The notes below the pieces were generated by a model. It made no database searches. It was not told where the DNA came from and was given only the letters and a program-made list of their open reading frames with translations. From positions 1-15,826 of the forward strand of contig DDBY01000090.1 of NCBI GenBank assembly GCA_002334985.1: DNA of 15,826 bases, read 5' to 3'. Positions 1-6,087 of this stretch are shown here, piece by piece. The DNA comes from Micavibrio sp. UBA2020. GTDB lineage: Bacteria > Pseudomonadota > Alphaproteobacteria > Micavibrionales > UBA2020. Both the position numbers and the translations under genes were made by a program. Numbering within the stretch: position 1 is the first letter of the stretch; each line of letters opens with the position of its first letter.

Positions 1-1
1 G

Positions 2-1993
2 TTCTCCGAGTTTCAGGGCACGCCTGCGAAGCCTGACGATGTGCAGGGCTCCGGCGACGTGAAATATCACCTTGGCACCTCGTCTGACCGCGATTTCGGC
101 GGGCAAATTGTCCACCTGTCGCTGACGCCGAACCCGTCGCACCTTGAGTTCGTGGACCCCGTTGCCGTCGGCAAGGTGCGCGCGAAACAGGACATGAGCC
201 GCGACGAAGAGCGCCTGTCGGTCATGACGCTGCTTATCCACGGCGACGCCGCGCTGTCCGGTCAGGGCATCGTGCCGGAAACCCTGATGATGTCGGATTT
301 GCCGGGCTACCGCGTCGGCGGCACCGTGCATGTCGTTATCAATAACCAGATTGGTTTTACCACCGCGCCGCTTTATTCGCGCTCCGGCAACTACTGCACG
401 GATGTGGCGAAGATGGTGCAATCGCCGATTTTCCACGTCAACGGCGATGATGTCGAAGCCGTCATGCACGCGGCACGCATTGCCGTCGAATTCCGCCAGA
501 CGTTTAAAAAGGACGTGTTCCTCGATATCGTTTGCTATCGCCGTCACGGCCATAACGAGTCGGACGAGCCTGCCTTCACCCAGCCGCAGATGTATAAAAT
601 CATCAAGGGCAAAAAAACCACCCGCACCCTTTATGCGGAACAGCTGAATGCCGAAGGCGTTCTCAGCGCCGAAGAAACCGACCAGATGTACGCCGACTGG
701 AACGCGTATCTGGAGAAGGAATTCGTTGCCGCAACCAGCTATAAACCCAACCGCGCGGATATGCTCGAAGGGCACTGGACGGGGCTTAAACAGGCGCACG
801 GCGATGAACGCCGCGGAGAAACCGCCATCAGCGAAGACATTCTGCAGAAAATCGGCAAGGCGATTACGTCGGTGCCGGACGGGTTCGAGCTCAACAGCAA
901 AATCGCCCGCCAGCTGGATGCGAAAAAGAAAATGTTCGAAACCGGCGAAGGTTTCGATTGGGCGACGGCAGAAGCATTGGCCTTCGGCGCGCTCGCGCTT
1001 GATGGCCATCCGGTGCGCCTGTCCGGTCAGGATTGCGGCCGCGGCACGTTTTCGCAGCGCCATGCGGCGCTGACCGACCAGGCGAACGAACAGCGCTACG
1101 TCCCCCTCAACAACATCGACCCCGCGCAAGCAACGTTCGAAGTGCACGACAGTCCGCTGAGCGAAGCGGCGGTTCTGGGTTTTGAATACGGCTATTCCAC
1201 CGCAAACCCGAAATCGCTGGTGCTGTGGGAAGGTCAATTCGGCGATTTCGTCAACGGTGCGCAGGTTATTATCGACCAGTTCATCGCGTCCGCCGAAACC
1301 AAATGGCTGCGCATGTCCGGTCTGGTCATGCTGCTGCCGCACGGTTTTGAAGGGCAGGGGCCGGAGCACTCTTCCGGCCGTCTCGAGCGTTTCCTCCAGC
1401 TTTGCGCGGAAGACAACTGGCAGGTACTGAACTGCTCCACCCCCGCCAACTATTTCCATGCTCTGCGCCGTCAGATGCGCCGCGATTTCCGCAAACCGCT
1501 GGTTATCATGACGCCGAAATCGCTGCTGCGTCATAAACTTTGCGTGTCGCCGGCCAGCATGTTCACGGGCAAGCAGACGTTCCACCGTGTGCTGCACGAA
1601 GACAATCCGCTGCCGGCCAAAGGCATAAAGCGCGTGGTTATTTGCAGTGGCAAGGTTTACTACGACATTCTGGAGATGCGCGAGAAGGCGGGCATCAACA
1701 ATGTTGCTATCCTGCGCCTCGAACAGTTCTATCCCTTCCCGGAAAAGCCGCTGGCGGAAGAGCTGGCAAAATATCCCAACGCCGACGTTGTCTGGTGCCA
1801 GGAAGAGCCGGAAAACCAGGGCGGCTGGAACTTCGTTGACCGCCGCATTGAAAAAGCGCTCGCCAGCATCAAGCACAAGGCGGGCCGCCCCATCTATGCC
1901 GGACGCCCTGCGGCTGCCGCGCCTGCGACGGGCTCTCTTAAAACCCACAACAAAGAACAGGAAGCGCTGGTCATGGCCGCGCTGACGGTTTGA
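2..1993 (+). CDS. sucA: 2-oxoglutarate dehydrogenase E1 component (partial, 5' end outside window)
   Basis: E1 of the 2-oxoglutarate dehydrogenase complex: thiamine-diphosphate-dependent decarboxylation of 2-oxoglutarate and succinyl transfer to the E2 lipoyl arm, in the cytoplasmic TCA cycle. The frame is open from base 2 with no start, so the gene begins upstream; 663 codons are visible, against about 930 in E. coli SucA. Family signatures appear in order: GTGDVKYH-like GSGDVKYH near the left end, FNPSHLE-like [10 protein letters not shown], the cofactor stretch [10 protein letters not shown] followed by [11 protein letters not shown], then [12 protein letters not shown], and in the C-terminal domain [12 protein letters not shown] and [15 protein letters not shown]. 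The C-terminal end [11 protein letters not shown] is typical. The stop lies 34 bp before sucB, so the two are almost surely cotranscribed. I see no frameshift or lost motif in the visible part. Confidence 0.97.
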   Translation, partial: FSEFQGTPAKPDDVQGSGDVKYHLGTSSDRDFGGQIVHLSLTPNPSHLEFVDPVAVGKVRAKQDMSRDEERLSVMTLLIHGDAALSGQGIVPETLMMSDLPGYRVGGTVHVVINNQIGFTTAPLYSRSGNYCTDVAKMVQSPIFHVNGDDVEAVMHAARIAVEFRQTFKKDVFLDIVCYRRHGHNESDEPAFTQPQMYKIIKGKKTTRTLYAEQLNAEGVLSAEETDQMYADWNAYLEKEFVAATSYKPNRADMLEGHWTGLKQAHGDERRGETAISEDILQKIGKAITSVPDGFELNSKIARQLDAKKKMFETGEGFDWATAEALAFGALALDGHPVRLSGQDCGRGTFSQRHAALTDQANEQRYVPLNNIDPAQATFEVHDSPLSEAAVLGFEYGYSTANPKSLVLWEGQFGDFVNGAQVIIDQFIASAETKWLRMSGLVMLLPHGFEGQGPEHSSGRLERFLQLCAEDNWQVLNCSTPANYFHALRRQMRRDFRKPLVIMTPKSLLRHKLCVSPASMFTGKQTFHRVLHEDNPLPAKGIKRVVICSGKVYYDILEMREKAGINNVAILRLEQFYPFPEKPLAEELAKYPNADVVWCQEEPENQGGWNFVDRRIEKALASIKHKAGRPIYAGRPAAAAPATGSLKTHNKEQEALVMAALTV

Positions 1994-2027
1994 TATAAAT
2001 TTACGTCAAGAAAAGAAGGTAAACATC

Positions 2028-3245
2028 ATGGCCACTGAAATCATCGTTCCCGCTCTCGGCGAATCCGTCAAGGAAGCGACTGTCGCGAAATGGCTCAAGA
2101 ACATCGGCGACAGCATCGCCGTTGACGAGCCGTTGGTCGAGCTGGAAACCGACAAGGTGACACTGGAAGTGAACGCCAAATCCGCAGGCGTTTTGAAAGA
2201 AATTAAAGTCCAGACCGGCGGCAACGTCGAAGTGGGCGCAGTTCTCGGCTTCATCGCCGAAGGCGGCGCAGCAGCCCCCAAGGCTGAAAAAGCAAAAGCT
2301 GCTCCCGCGAAAGCCGAGGCGCCGAAGGCGCAGCAGGCGGCGGCAAAAGCGTCCAACAATGACACGTTCCTGTCCCCCGCGCCGCGTAAAATCGCGGATG
2401 ACAACGGGCTCGACGTTTCCGGCCTTCAAGGCAGCGGCAAAGACGGCCGTATCACCAAAGGCGACGTGCTCGAGGCGCTGAAAGCGCCTGCAGCGGCCCC
2501 TGCGGCCAAAGCGCCCGCACAGCCGTCCGGTCCGCGTGCGAAAGCGGACCGCGAAGAGCGCGTGAAAATGACCCGCCTGCGCCAGCGCATTGCGGAGCGT
2601 CTGAAAGAAGCGCAAAACACCGCGGCGATGCTCACGACTTTCAACGAAGTCGACATGAGCCATATCATCGCGCTGCGTAACCAGTACAAAGACAGCTTTG
2701 AGAAAAAACACGGCATCAAGCTCGGCTTTATGTCCTTTTTCGTGAAGGCTGCCATTCAGGCGCTGAAAGACTTCCCCGCTGTGAACGCGGAAATTGACGG
2801 CACCGATATCGTTTACAAAAACTACTACGACATCGGCGTTGCGGTTTCGACCCCGACGGGGCTTGTCGTGCCGGTGGTGCGCGATGCGGACGTCAAGGGC
2901 TTTGCGTCGATTGAAAAAGAAATCGGCGACCTCGGCCTGCGCGCACGCGACGGCAAATTGGGACTGGACGAGCTGTCGGGCGGTACGTTCACCATTACCA
3001 ACGGCGGCGTTTTCGGCTCGCTGCTCTCGACGCCCATTATCAACCCGCCGCAGTCGGCCATCCTCGGTATGCATGCAACCAAAGAGCGCGCTGTTGTTGT
3101 GAACGGTCAGGTTGTCGCGCGTCCGATGATGTACATCGCGCTCAGCTACGACCACCGCATCATTGACGGCAAGGAAGCGGTTTCTTTCCTTGTGCGCATC
3201 AAAGACGCCATTGAAGACCCGCAGCGCCTGCTGCTCGACGTCTGA
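2028..3245 (+). CDS. sucB: dihydrolipoyllysine succinyltransferase, E2 of 2-oxoglutarate dehydrogenase
   Basis: E2 core of the 2-oxoglutarate dehydrogenase complex; it moves the succinyl group from the lipoyl arm to CoA. It has 405 residues, the same as E. coli SucB. Domain order: lipoyl domain about 1-77 with ETDKVTLEV and lipoyl Lys43; a mobile Ala/Pro/Lys linker 79-111; a peripheral subunit-binding domain about 115-151 (SPAPRKIA to [12 protein letters not shown]); a second Ala/Pro linker; and the acetyltransferase catalytic domain from about 175. The active-site signature DHRIIDG supplies His376 and Asp380. AAGAAGG at 2013-2019 gives a well-spaced ribosome binding site for ATG 2028. It follows sucA by 34 bp. 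The usual partner lpdA is not adjacent but about 2.8 kb downstream beyond accessory genes. Confidence 0.98.
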   Translation: MATEIIVPALGESVKEATVAKWLKNIGDSIAVDEPLVELETDKVTLEVNAKSAGVLKEIKVQTGGNVEVGAVLGFIAEGGAAAPKAEKAKAAPAKAEAPKAQQAAAKASNNDTFLSPAPRKIADDNGLDVSGLQGSGKDGRITKGDVLEALKAPAAAPAAKAPAQPSGPRAKADREERVKMTRLRQRIAERLKEAQNTAAMLTTFNEVDMSHIIALRNQYKDSFEKKHGIKLGFMSFFVKAAIQALKDFPAVNAEIDGTDIVYKNYYDIGVAVSTPTGLVVPVVRDADVKGFASIEKEIGDLGLRARDGKLGLDELSGGTFTITNGGVFGSLLSTPIINPPQSAILGMHATKERAVVVNGQVVARPMMYIALSYDHRIIDGKEAVSFLVRIKDAIEDPQRLLLDV

Positions 3246-3252
3246 TAGAGGA

Positions 3253-3284
3253 GGGGCGCCCGCATGTGGCGCCCCGTTCTTTTC
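3253..3284 (+). terminator. GC hairpin after sucB that also overlaps the lipase start
   Basis: GGGGCGCC (3253-3260) pairs perfectly with GGCGCCCC (3268-3275) around a 7-base loop, followed by GTTCTTTTC. This resembles an intrinsic terminator for the suc transcript, with a moderate rather than strong U tract. The left arm contains the last Gs of the lipase Shine-Dalgarno (AGGAGGGG, 3249-3256) and the loop contains ATG 3264. The same structure could therefore act on transcription, on translation, or on both. Sequence symmetry is certain; function is inferred. Confidence 0.6.
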
Positions 3285-4079
3285 ATGAAAACGGTTTTTT
3301 CTTTTATACTCCTTTCCCTTGTTGTCTGCGCGGCGCCTGTGGCAGCGAAACGCGCGGCCATGCCCGTTGTGACTGCCGCGGTGGAAACGCAGGAAAAAGG
3401 GGGCGATTATGTGGTGCTGATGCACGGCATCGGCCGCAGCCCTGCCGCGATGCGCAAAATGGAAAACGATTTGCGCCGCCGCGGCTATGAGGTTTTGAAC
3501 CTCGGTTATGATTCACGCAAATACGACCTTGATACGCTGGCGGCGCGCATGCGTCCCGATGTCGAGGCTTTCGCTGCAGACAAAACGCGCAAGCTGCATT
3601 TCGTCGGGCATTCGATGGGGGCGCTGGTTGTGCGCACCTATGTGCAGAAATACAAGCCCGAAAATATCGGCCGCGTGGTCGCGCTCGGCAGCCCTAACGG
3701 CGGCAGCGAAGTCGCCGATTTTCTCAATAAAATAGGCATTTTTGAGAAAGTTTACGGGCCGGCGGGGCAGCAGCTTCTGACGTCCTACAATGTCTATAAA
3801 ACCTTCGGCAAGCCGTTTTATGAAGTGGGCGTGATTGCGGGCGACCGCACCATCGACCCGATTTCGTCTTTTCTTATTCCGGGCGATGATGACGGCAAGG
3901 TTTCCATCGCCAGCACGCATATTGCGGGGGAAAAGGACCATATCGTTTTGCATGCCAACCACGCCACGATGCCGTCGAACGCCGCGGTCGTGATTGAAAC
4001 GGCGCATTTCATCAAATACGGTTTTTTCAAACGTGACGGCGTGAAAAAGGAAACAAGGGAAGCGCATGCAGAGCCTTGA
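3264..4079 (+). CDS. exported alpha/beta-hydrolase, lipase-like
   Basis: A predicted secreted serine hydrolase of the lipase/PGAP1-like alpha/beta-hydrolase group, probably an ester or lipid hydrolase; the substrate is unknown. It has 271 residues from ATG 3264, which has an excellent ribosome binding site (AGGAGGGG, 7-base spacing). ATG 3285 is an in-frame alternative without one, and either leaves a signal peptide (hydrophobic core about 11-24, cleavage likely after VAA at residue 28). Visible motifs: oxyanion-side LMHGIGRS (52-59), nucleophile elbow VGHSMGAL with Ser117, a probable acid among Asp208-210 in IPGDDDGKV, and a probable catalytic His233 in NHATMPSN. Strand beta-alpha order fits the fold. 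The stop overlaps the DUF433 gene by 14 bp, so the downstream pair is likely translated from the same mRNA. Cys22 lies in the signal region but lacks a good lipobox. Confidence 0.88.
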   Translation: MWRPVLFMKTVFSFILLSLVVCAAPVAAKRAAMPVVTAAVETQEKGGDYVVLMHGIGRSPAAMRKMENDLRRRGYEVLNLGYDSRKYDLDTLAARMRPDVEAFAADKTRKLHFVGHSMGALVVRTYVQKYKPENIGRVVALGSPNGGSEVADFLNKIGIFEKVYGPAGQQLLTSYNVYKTFGKPFYEVGVIAGDRTIDPISSFLIPGDDDGKVSIASTHIAGEKDHIVLHANHATMPSNAAVVIETAHFIKYGFFKRDGVKKETREAHAEP

Positions 4080-4296
4080 GCAATGGGTCAGCCGTGATGA
4101 GGACATCATGAGCGGCCAAACAGTTTTCCGTGGCACACGCGTGCCCGTGGCGGTGCTGTTTGACAACTTGCAAGACGGGCGGCGGATGGAAGAAATCCTC
4201 GAAGCCTATCCCACCATTCCGGCGGAGGCAGCGGCGGCGGTGCTGTCTTATGCGCTGCGTCTGGTGCTGGAACAGACAGGGGAAGCACAGCCGTGA
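4066..4296 (+). CDS. DUF433 protein, probable antitoxin
   Basis: A 76-residue protein with the DUF433 signature: SGQTVFRGTRVPVAVL followed by a leucine-rich DNLQDGRRMEEILEAYPTI segment. DUF433 proteins are commonly paired with DUF5615 PIN-like proteins and are regarded as antitoxins (VapB45 type), with a small winged/helix-turn-helix-like fold. Here the partner gene follows directly. The start ATG 4066 lies inside the 3' end of the lipase gene and is preceded by AAGGGAAG at a good distance. The stop TGA overlaps the next start in GTGA (4293-4296), a hallmark of translational coupling. No separate promoter is evident, since the upstream DNA is lipase coding sequence. Family assignment is firm; neutralising activity is inferred from the family and the pairing. 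Confidence 0.88.
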   Translation: MQSLEQWVSRDEDIMSGQTVFRGTRVPVAVLFDNLQDGRRMEEILEAYPTIPAEAAAAVLSYALRLVLEQTGEAQP

Positions 4297-4712
4297 CACA
4301 AGCCTCTGCGCCCAGAATACTCGTCGATGAATGCCTGCCCGTGAAAATGGTCGAATGGTTGCGCGGGGCGGGGTTCGAGGCGTGCAGCGTATCGCACATG
4401 GGCTGGAGCGGCCGCAAGGACGCCGATATTCTGACGTTGGCGGAGCGCGAGGGTTTTAACGTGCTTTTGACGGCGGACGCCAATATGAAAGACCAGCATA
4501 AATTCGCGCACCGGCCGCTTGCCGTGCTGGCGCTGCCGGTCAACCGCCTGCAAACGGTGGAGGGGATTTTGCCGCAGGTTTTCGACACGCTCAAAAACCT
4601 TGCGGCGGGTACGTTCAATGTCATGGATTTCAGCAGCGCCGCCGACTGGCCGCGCGCAACCCCCGCAGGCGAGACGCGTAGCGCGGGCGTGACCTACCTT
4701 AAATTCAAATAA
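4293..4712 (+). CDS. DUF5615 PIN-like protein, probable toxin
   Basis: A 139-residue protein with the DUF5615/Mut7-C-like PIN signature: RILVDECLP near the N-terminus (Asp12, Glu13), WSGRKDADIL (Asp43, Asp45) and the strand LLTADANM (Asp62). These acidic residues match the metal site expected of PIN ribonucleases, so a role as an RNA-cleaving toxin restrained by the upstream DUF433 protein is plausible. The start is GTG 4293, overlapping the DUF433 stop, with AGGGGAA at 4278-4284 as ribosome binding site. The C-terminal 25 residues after FSSAADWP run past the core fold and may be disordered. The stop is 2 bp from the stop of the convergent minus-strand gene, with no clear terminator between them. 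Confidence 0.87.
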   Translation: MTQASAPRILVDECLPVKMVEWLRGAGFEACSVSHMGWSGRKDADILTLAEREGFNVLLTADANMKDQHKFAHRPLAVLALPVNRLQTVEGILPQVFDTLKNLAAGTFNVMDFSSAADWPRATPAGETRSAGVTYLKFK

Positions 4713-4714
4713 AT

Positions 4715-5710
4715 TTAGATACCGAGGGAGCCTTGCTTCGGCTTGTCGGGCGCGTTCTTCGGTGCGGGTTTTTCATCCGGCGTGAATTGCGTCGCGCTGA
4801 CGACTTTCCAGTGCATATCCAGAAACACGACGGGATTGTTTTCATCCAGTTCGCGCCGCGCACGCTGCGCTTCGTGCCAATGCAGAGACGGGCGTGCGAT
4901 AAGGTGCACAACCTCGCCGCGCAAGGTCTGGCGGAATTTATCGTCTGTATCGGCGCGCTGCAAAAGAACGATACGCTGGCCGGGTTTTTTGAAAATATTG
5001 ATGGGCGTGCCGCGCAGCGCCTTGGTGCGCCCCTCGCGGCTGCCTTCGGTCGCGCTGAAGCGGATAAGGCGCGGGAAATCGGTGATTTCCTGCACGCTGT
5101 GAATGTTATCGGGGCCGTGCTGTTTTATCTGGCGCGGTGTTGATTGCATGGTCAGATACATGCTGTTCAGGAGAGTTCTGAATTTGTCTTTGCTGTCGAT
5201 GATGAAATCTTCGAGCGGCAGGGTCTTGCCCTGATAATTCACGCGGGTTTTTGCGCGCGCGGCATCGCCGCCTTTTTCGGTGATGGTTTCGATGTAATCC
5301 AGCATGTCTTCGATGTTGCGCGCACCGACGGCGGCGTAATCGCGCACATCATTGGTGCTGGACTGGCAAACCAGCGCACCCGCCACGCCGTTGAAGTTTT
5401 CCATCAGGCGGACGTTGAGGTTGATGACGATATTCTTGCCCTCGCGTATCGCCTGCACCAGCGACTTGCGGTGCTTGGCCTGAATGGCCAGTTCTTCATG
5501 CGCGTTGCAATCGGTAATGTGCTCTTTGACGCTTTTGGAAAAGAAATGCGCGCTTTTGAGGGCGAGGCTGCCATGCGTCAGCGCTTCGCGGCGGAAACCC
5601 ATGTGGGCATTGCAATCGGGGTCGGCGCAAAGAAGCTCGGCGCCATGCTCGTCTTTTTTATACTGATGCGCCAGAAGAACCTGTCCGTCCGGCAAGCGTG
5701 CTTTTTTCAT
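4715..5710 (-). CDS. unrecognised 331-residue protein with CoiA-like Cys/His cluster
   Basis: Not confidently assigned. The start is ATG at 5710, chosen because AGGGG lies 9 bases upstream and a promoter-like pair lies just beyond; the frame stays open 50 codons further upstream, but there it runs through the promoter and the candidate RNA gene. The N-terminus has a probable zinc site: CADPDC (Cys28, Cys33), AHFF (His55) and HITDC (His64, Cys68), followed by HEELAIQAKHRKSLVQAI. Layout and spacing recall the N-terminal zinc region of CoiA-like proteins, where a Cys pair is followed by HFxH and a late Cys, then a helical segment. The following 250 residues show mixed alpha/beta character, a probable five-stranded DNA/RNA-type region ending VVFLDMHWKVVSATQF, and a charged Pro/Lys tail. 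There is no signal peptide or membrane span. The gene is convergent with the toxin-like gene. Confidence 0.75.
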   Translation of the reverse strand: MKKARLPDGQVLLAHQYKKDEHGAELLCADPDCNAHMGFRREALTHGSLALKSAHFFSKSVKEHITDCNAHEELAIQAKHRKSLVQAIREGKNIVINLNVRLMENFNGVAGALVCQSSTNDVRDYAAVGARNIEDMLDYIETITEKGGDAARAKTRVNYQGKTLPLEDFIIDSKDKFRTLLNSMYLTMQSTPRQIKQHGPDNIHSVQEITDFPRLIRFSATEGSREGRTKALRGTPINIFKKPGQRIVLLQRADTDDKFRQTLRGEVVHLIARPSLHWHEAQRARRELDENNPVVFLDMHWKVVSATQFTPDEKPAPKNAPDKPKQGSLGI

Positions 5711-5737
5711 GTCGGAATGCCCCTGCAATGCGCATTT

Positions 5738-5766
5738 AACATAACAAAAAACCGGCTTTTTGGCAA
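5738..5766 (-). promoter_or_regulatory. probable promoter of the Cys/His protein gene
   Basis: Reading the minus strand, TTGCCA (5766-5761) and TATGTT (5743-5738) are separated by exactly 17 bases, followed by an A/T-rich start region. The start codon at 5710 is about 28 bases past the -10 box, leaving room for the AGGGG ribosome binding site. Matches to the sigma70 consensus are 4/6 and 4/6. Confidence 0.5.
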
Positions 5767-5807
5767 GAAATAGAAGGCCAGAGAGCCGAAATTCTTGAAA
5801 TACCTTC

Positions 5808-5846
5808 AAAAAAAGCGAAAGGGTCGGTGTTACGGACCGACCCTTT
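5808..5846 (-). terminator. intrinsic terminator of the candidate small RNA
   Basis: AAAGGGTCGGT and ACCGACCCTTT form a perfect 11-bp stem (5846-5836 with 5828-5818) around a 7-base loop. On the minus strand it is followed by CGC and seven T (5814-5808), as expected for Rho-independent termination. On the plus strand it is followed only by CTTCTTGAAG, so the terminator points to the minus strand, where no protein gene lies immediately upstream. Confidence 0.75.
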
Positions 5847-5912
5847 CTTCTTGAAGACACCCTCTATCAAGAAACTTCTTCGATAGCAAAGGAGATCGCT
5901 TGAATCGAAGAT
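5808..5912 (-). ncRNA. candidate small RNA with three hairpins and anti-SD loop
   Basis: On the minus strand a predicted transcript of about 105 nt starts near 5912, just after a promoter, and ends at a run of seven T (5814-5808). Three stems are visible. Hairpin 1 pairs TCTTCGAT (5911-5904) with ATCGAAGA (5884-5877), extended inside by AGC/GCT, and exposes the loop GATCTCCTTT. Hairpin 2 pairs TTCTTGA (5873-5867) with TCAAGAA (5854-5848) around 12 bases. Hairpin 3 is the terminator. No open reading frame of note fits inside. It does not resemble tRNA, tmRNA, 4.5S or 6S RNA as far as I can judge. An alternative is a transcription-attenuating leader of the gene starting at 5710, which lies 98 bases beyond the T run. 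Structure is seen; expression is inferred. Confidence 0.55.
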
Positions 5913-5958
5913 TCCCGAATATCAAAAAACGCTGAGTCGGGTCAAGATAGTTTCTTGA
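5867..5958. repeat. 10-bp inverted repeat and recurring TTCTTGAA octamer
   Basis: TCAAGAAACT (5867-5876) and AGTTTCTTGA (5949-5958) are perfect inverted copies 72 bases apart. The second lies directly upstream of the -35 box of the small RNA promoter. The self-complementary octamer TTCTTGAA occurs at 5792-5799, 5848-5855 and 5952-5959, and seven of its bases again at 5867-5873. These could be binding sites of a regulator, or simply parts of the RNA stems; the copies at 5792 and 5952 are outside the predicted RNA. Confidence 0.4.
5918..5945 (-). promoter_or_regulatory. promoter of the candidate small RNA
   Basis: Reading the minus strand, TTGACC (5945-5940, 5/6 to consensus) and GATATT (5923-5918, 4/6 including the key second A and last T) are 16 bases apart. 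A start about 6 bases after the -10 box would fall at 5911-5912, exactly where the first hairpin begins. The same GATATT -10 word recurs in the promoter at 8510-8538. Confidence 0.55.
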
Positions 5959-6087
5959 AAAACTTACATATTTTCATAATTGTCTGGCCTTGCCAGAGGC
6001 CGCCGCAAAGGCCATTTGACTCGAAAAGGCGCGCCGTTTGGCGTACAGTCTGCACAGAAAACCGCTCAAAAAAACAAAGAGGGAAAC
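5959..6087 (+). promoter_or_regulatory. leader and promoter region of lpdA
   Basis: Because the upstream neighbour is on the other strand, lpdA must be transcribed from this stretch. The best -35 word is TTGACT (6016-6021), but no good -10 lies 16-18 bases after it (TACAGT at 6044-6049 is too far). CATAAT (5975-5980) is a good -10 word with only a weak partner (TTCTTG, 5952-5957). A small stem TCTGGC/GCCAGA (5983-5988 with 5992-5997) is present. AGAGGG at 6078-6083 serves the ATG at 6088. The exact promoter is not resolved. Confidence 0.3.

Noticed and set aside
2001-3425. Long minus-strand open frame opposite sucB
   Set aside because: It is an antisense shadow in GC-rich coding DNA. The product is His/Arg/Phe-rich without motifs, and sucB on the other strand is certain.
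5144-5773. Plus-strand open frame of 209 codons opposite the CoiA-like gene
   Set aside because: No ribosome site; composition rich in Phe/Ala/Val/Gly with repeated hydrophobic runs typical of reverse-strand shadows. The minus-strand frame has promoter, ribosome site and a Cys/His cluster.
5818-5846. Hairpin read as a plus-strand terminator or lpdA leader element
   Set aside because: On the plus strand no gene lies upstream to terminate and no T run follows the stem, whereas the minus strand has seven T.
5711-5860. Upstream extension of the minus-strand CoiA-like gene to ATG 5860 (50 extra residues)
   Set aside because: The extension runs through a promoter-like pair and a terminator, has no ribosome binding site, and its residues look unlike the rest. 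ATG 5710 has AGGGG at a good distance.
5980-6087. Start of lpdA at ATG 5980 (36 extra residues)
   Set aside because: The family starts a few residues before the FAD-binding strand. ATG 6088 has AGAGGG in front, and the extra stretch resembles no known targeting sequence.
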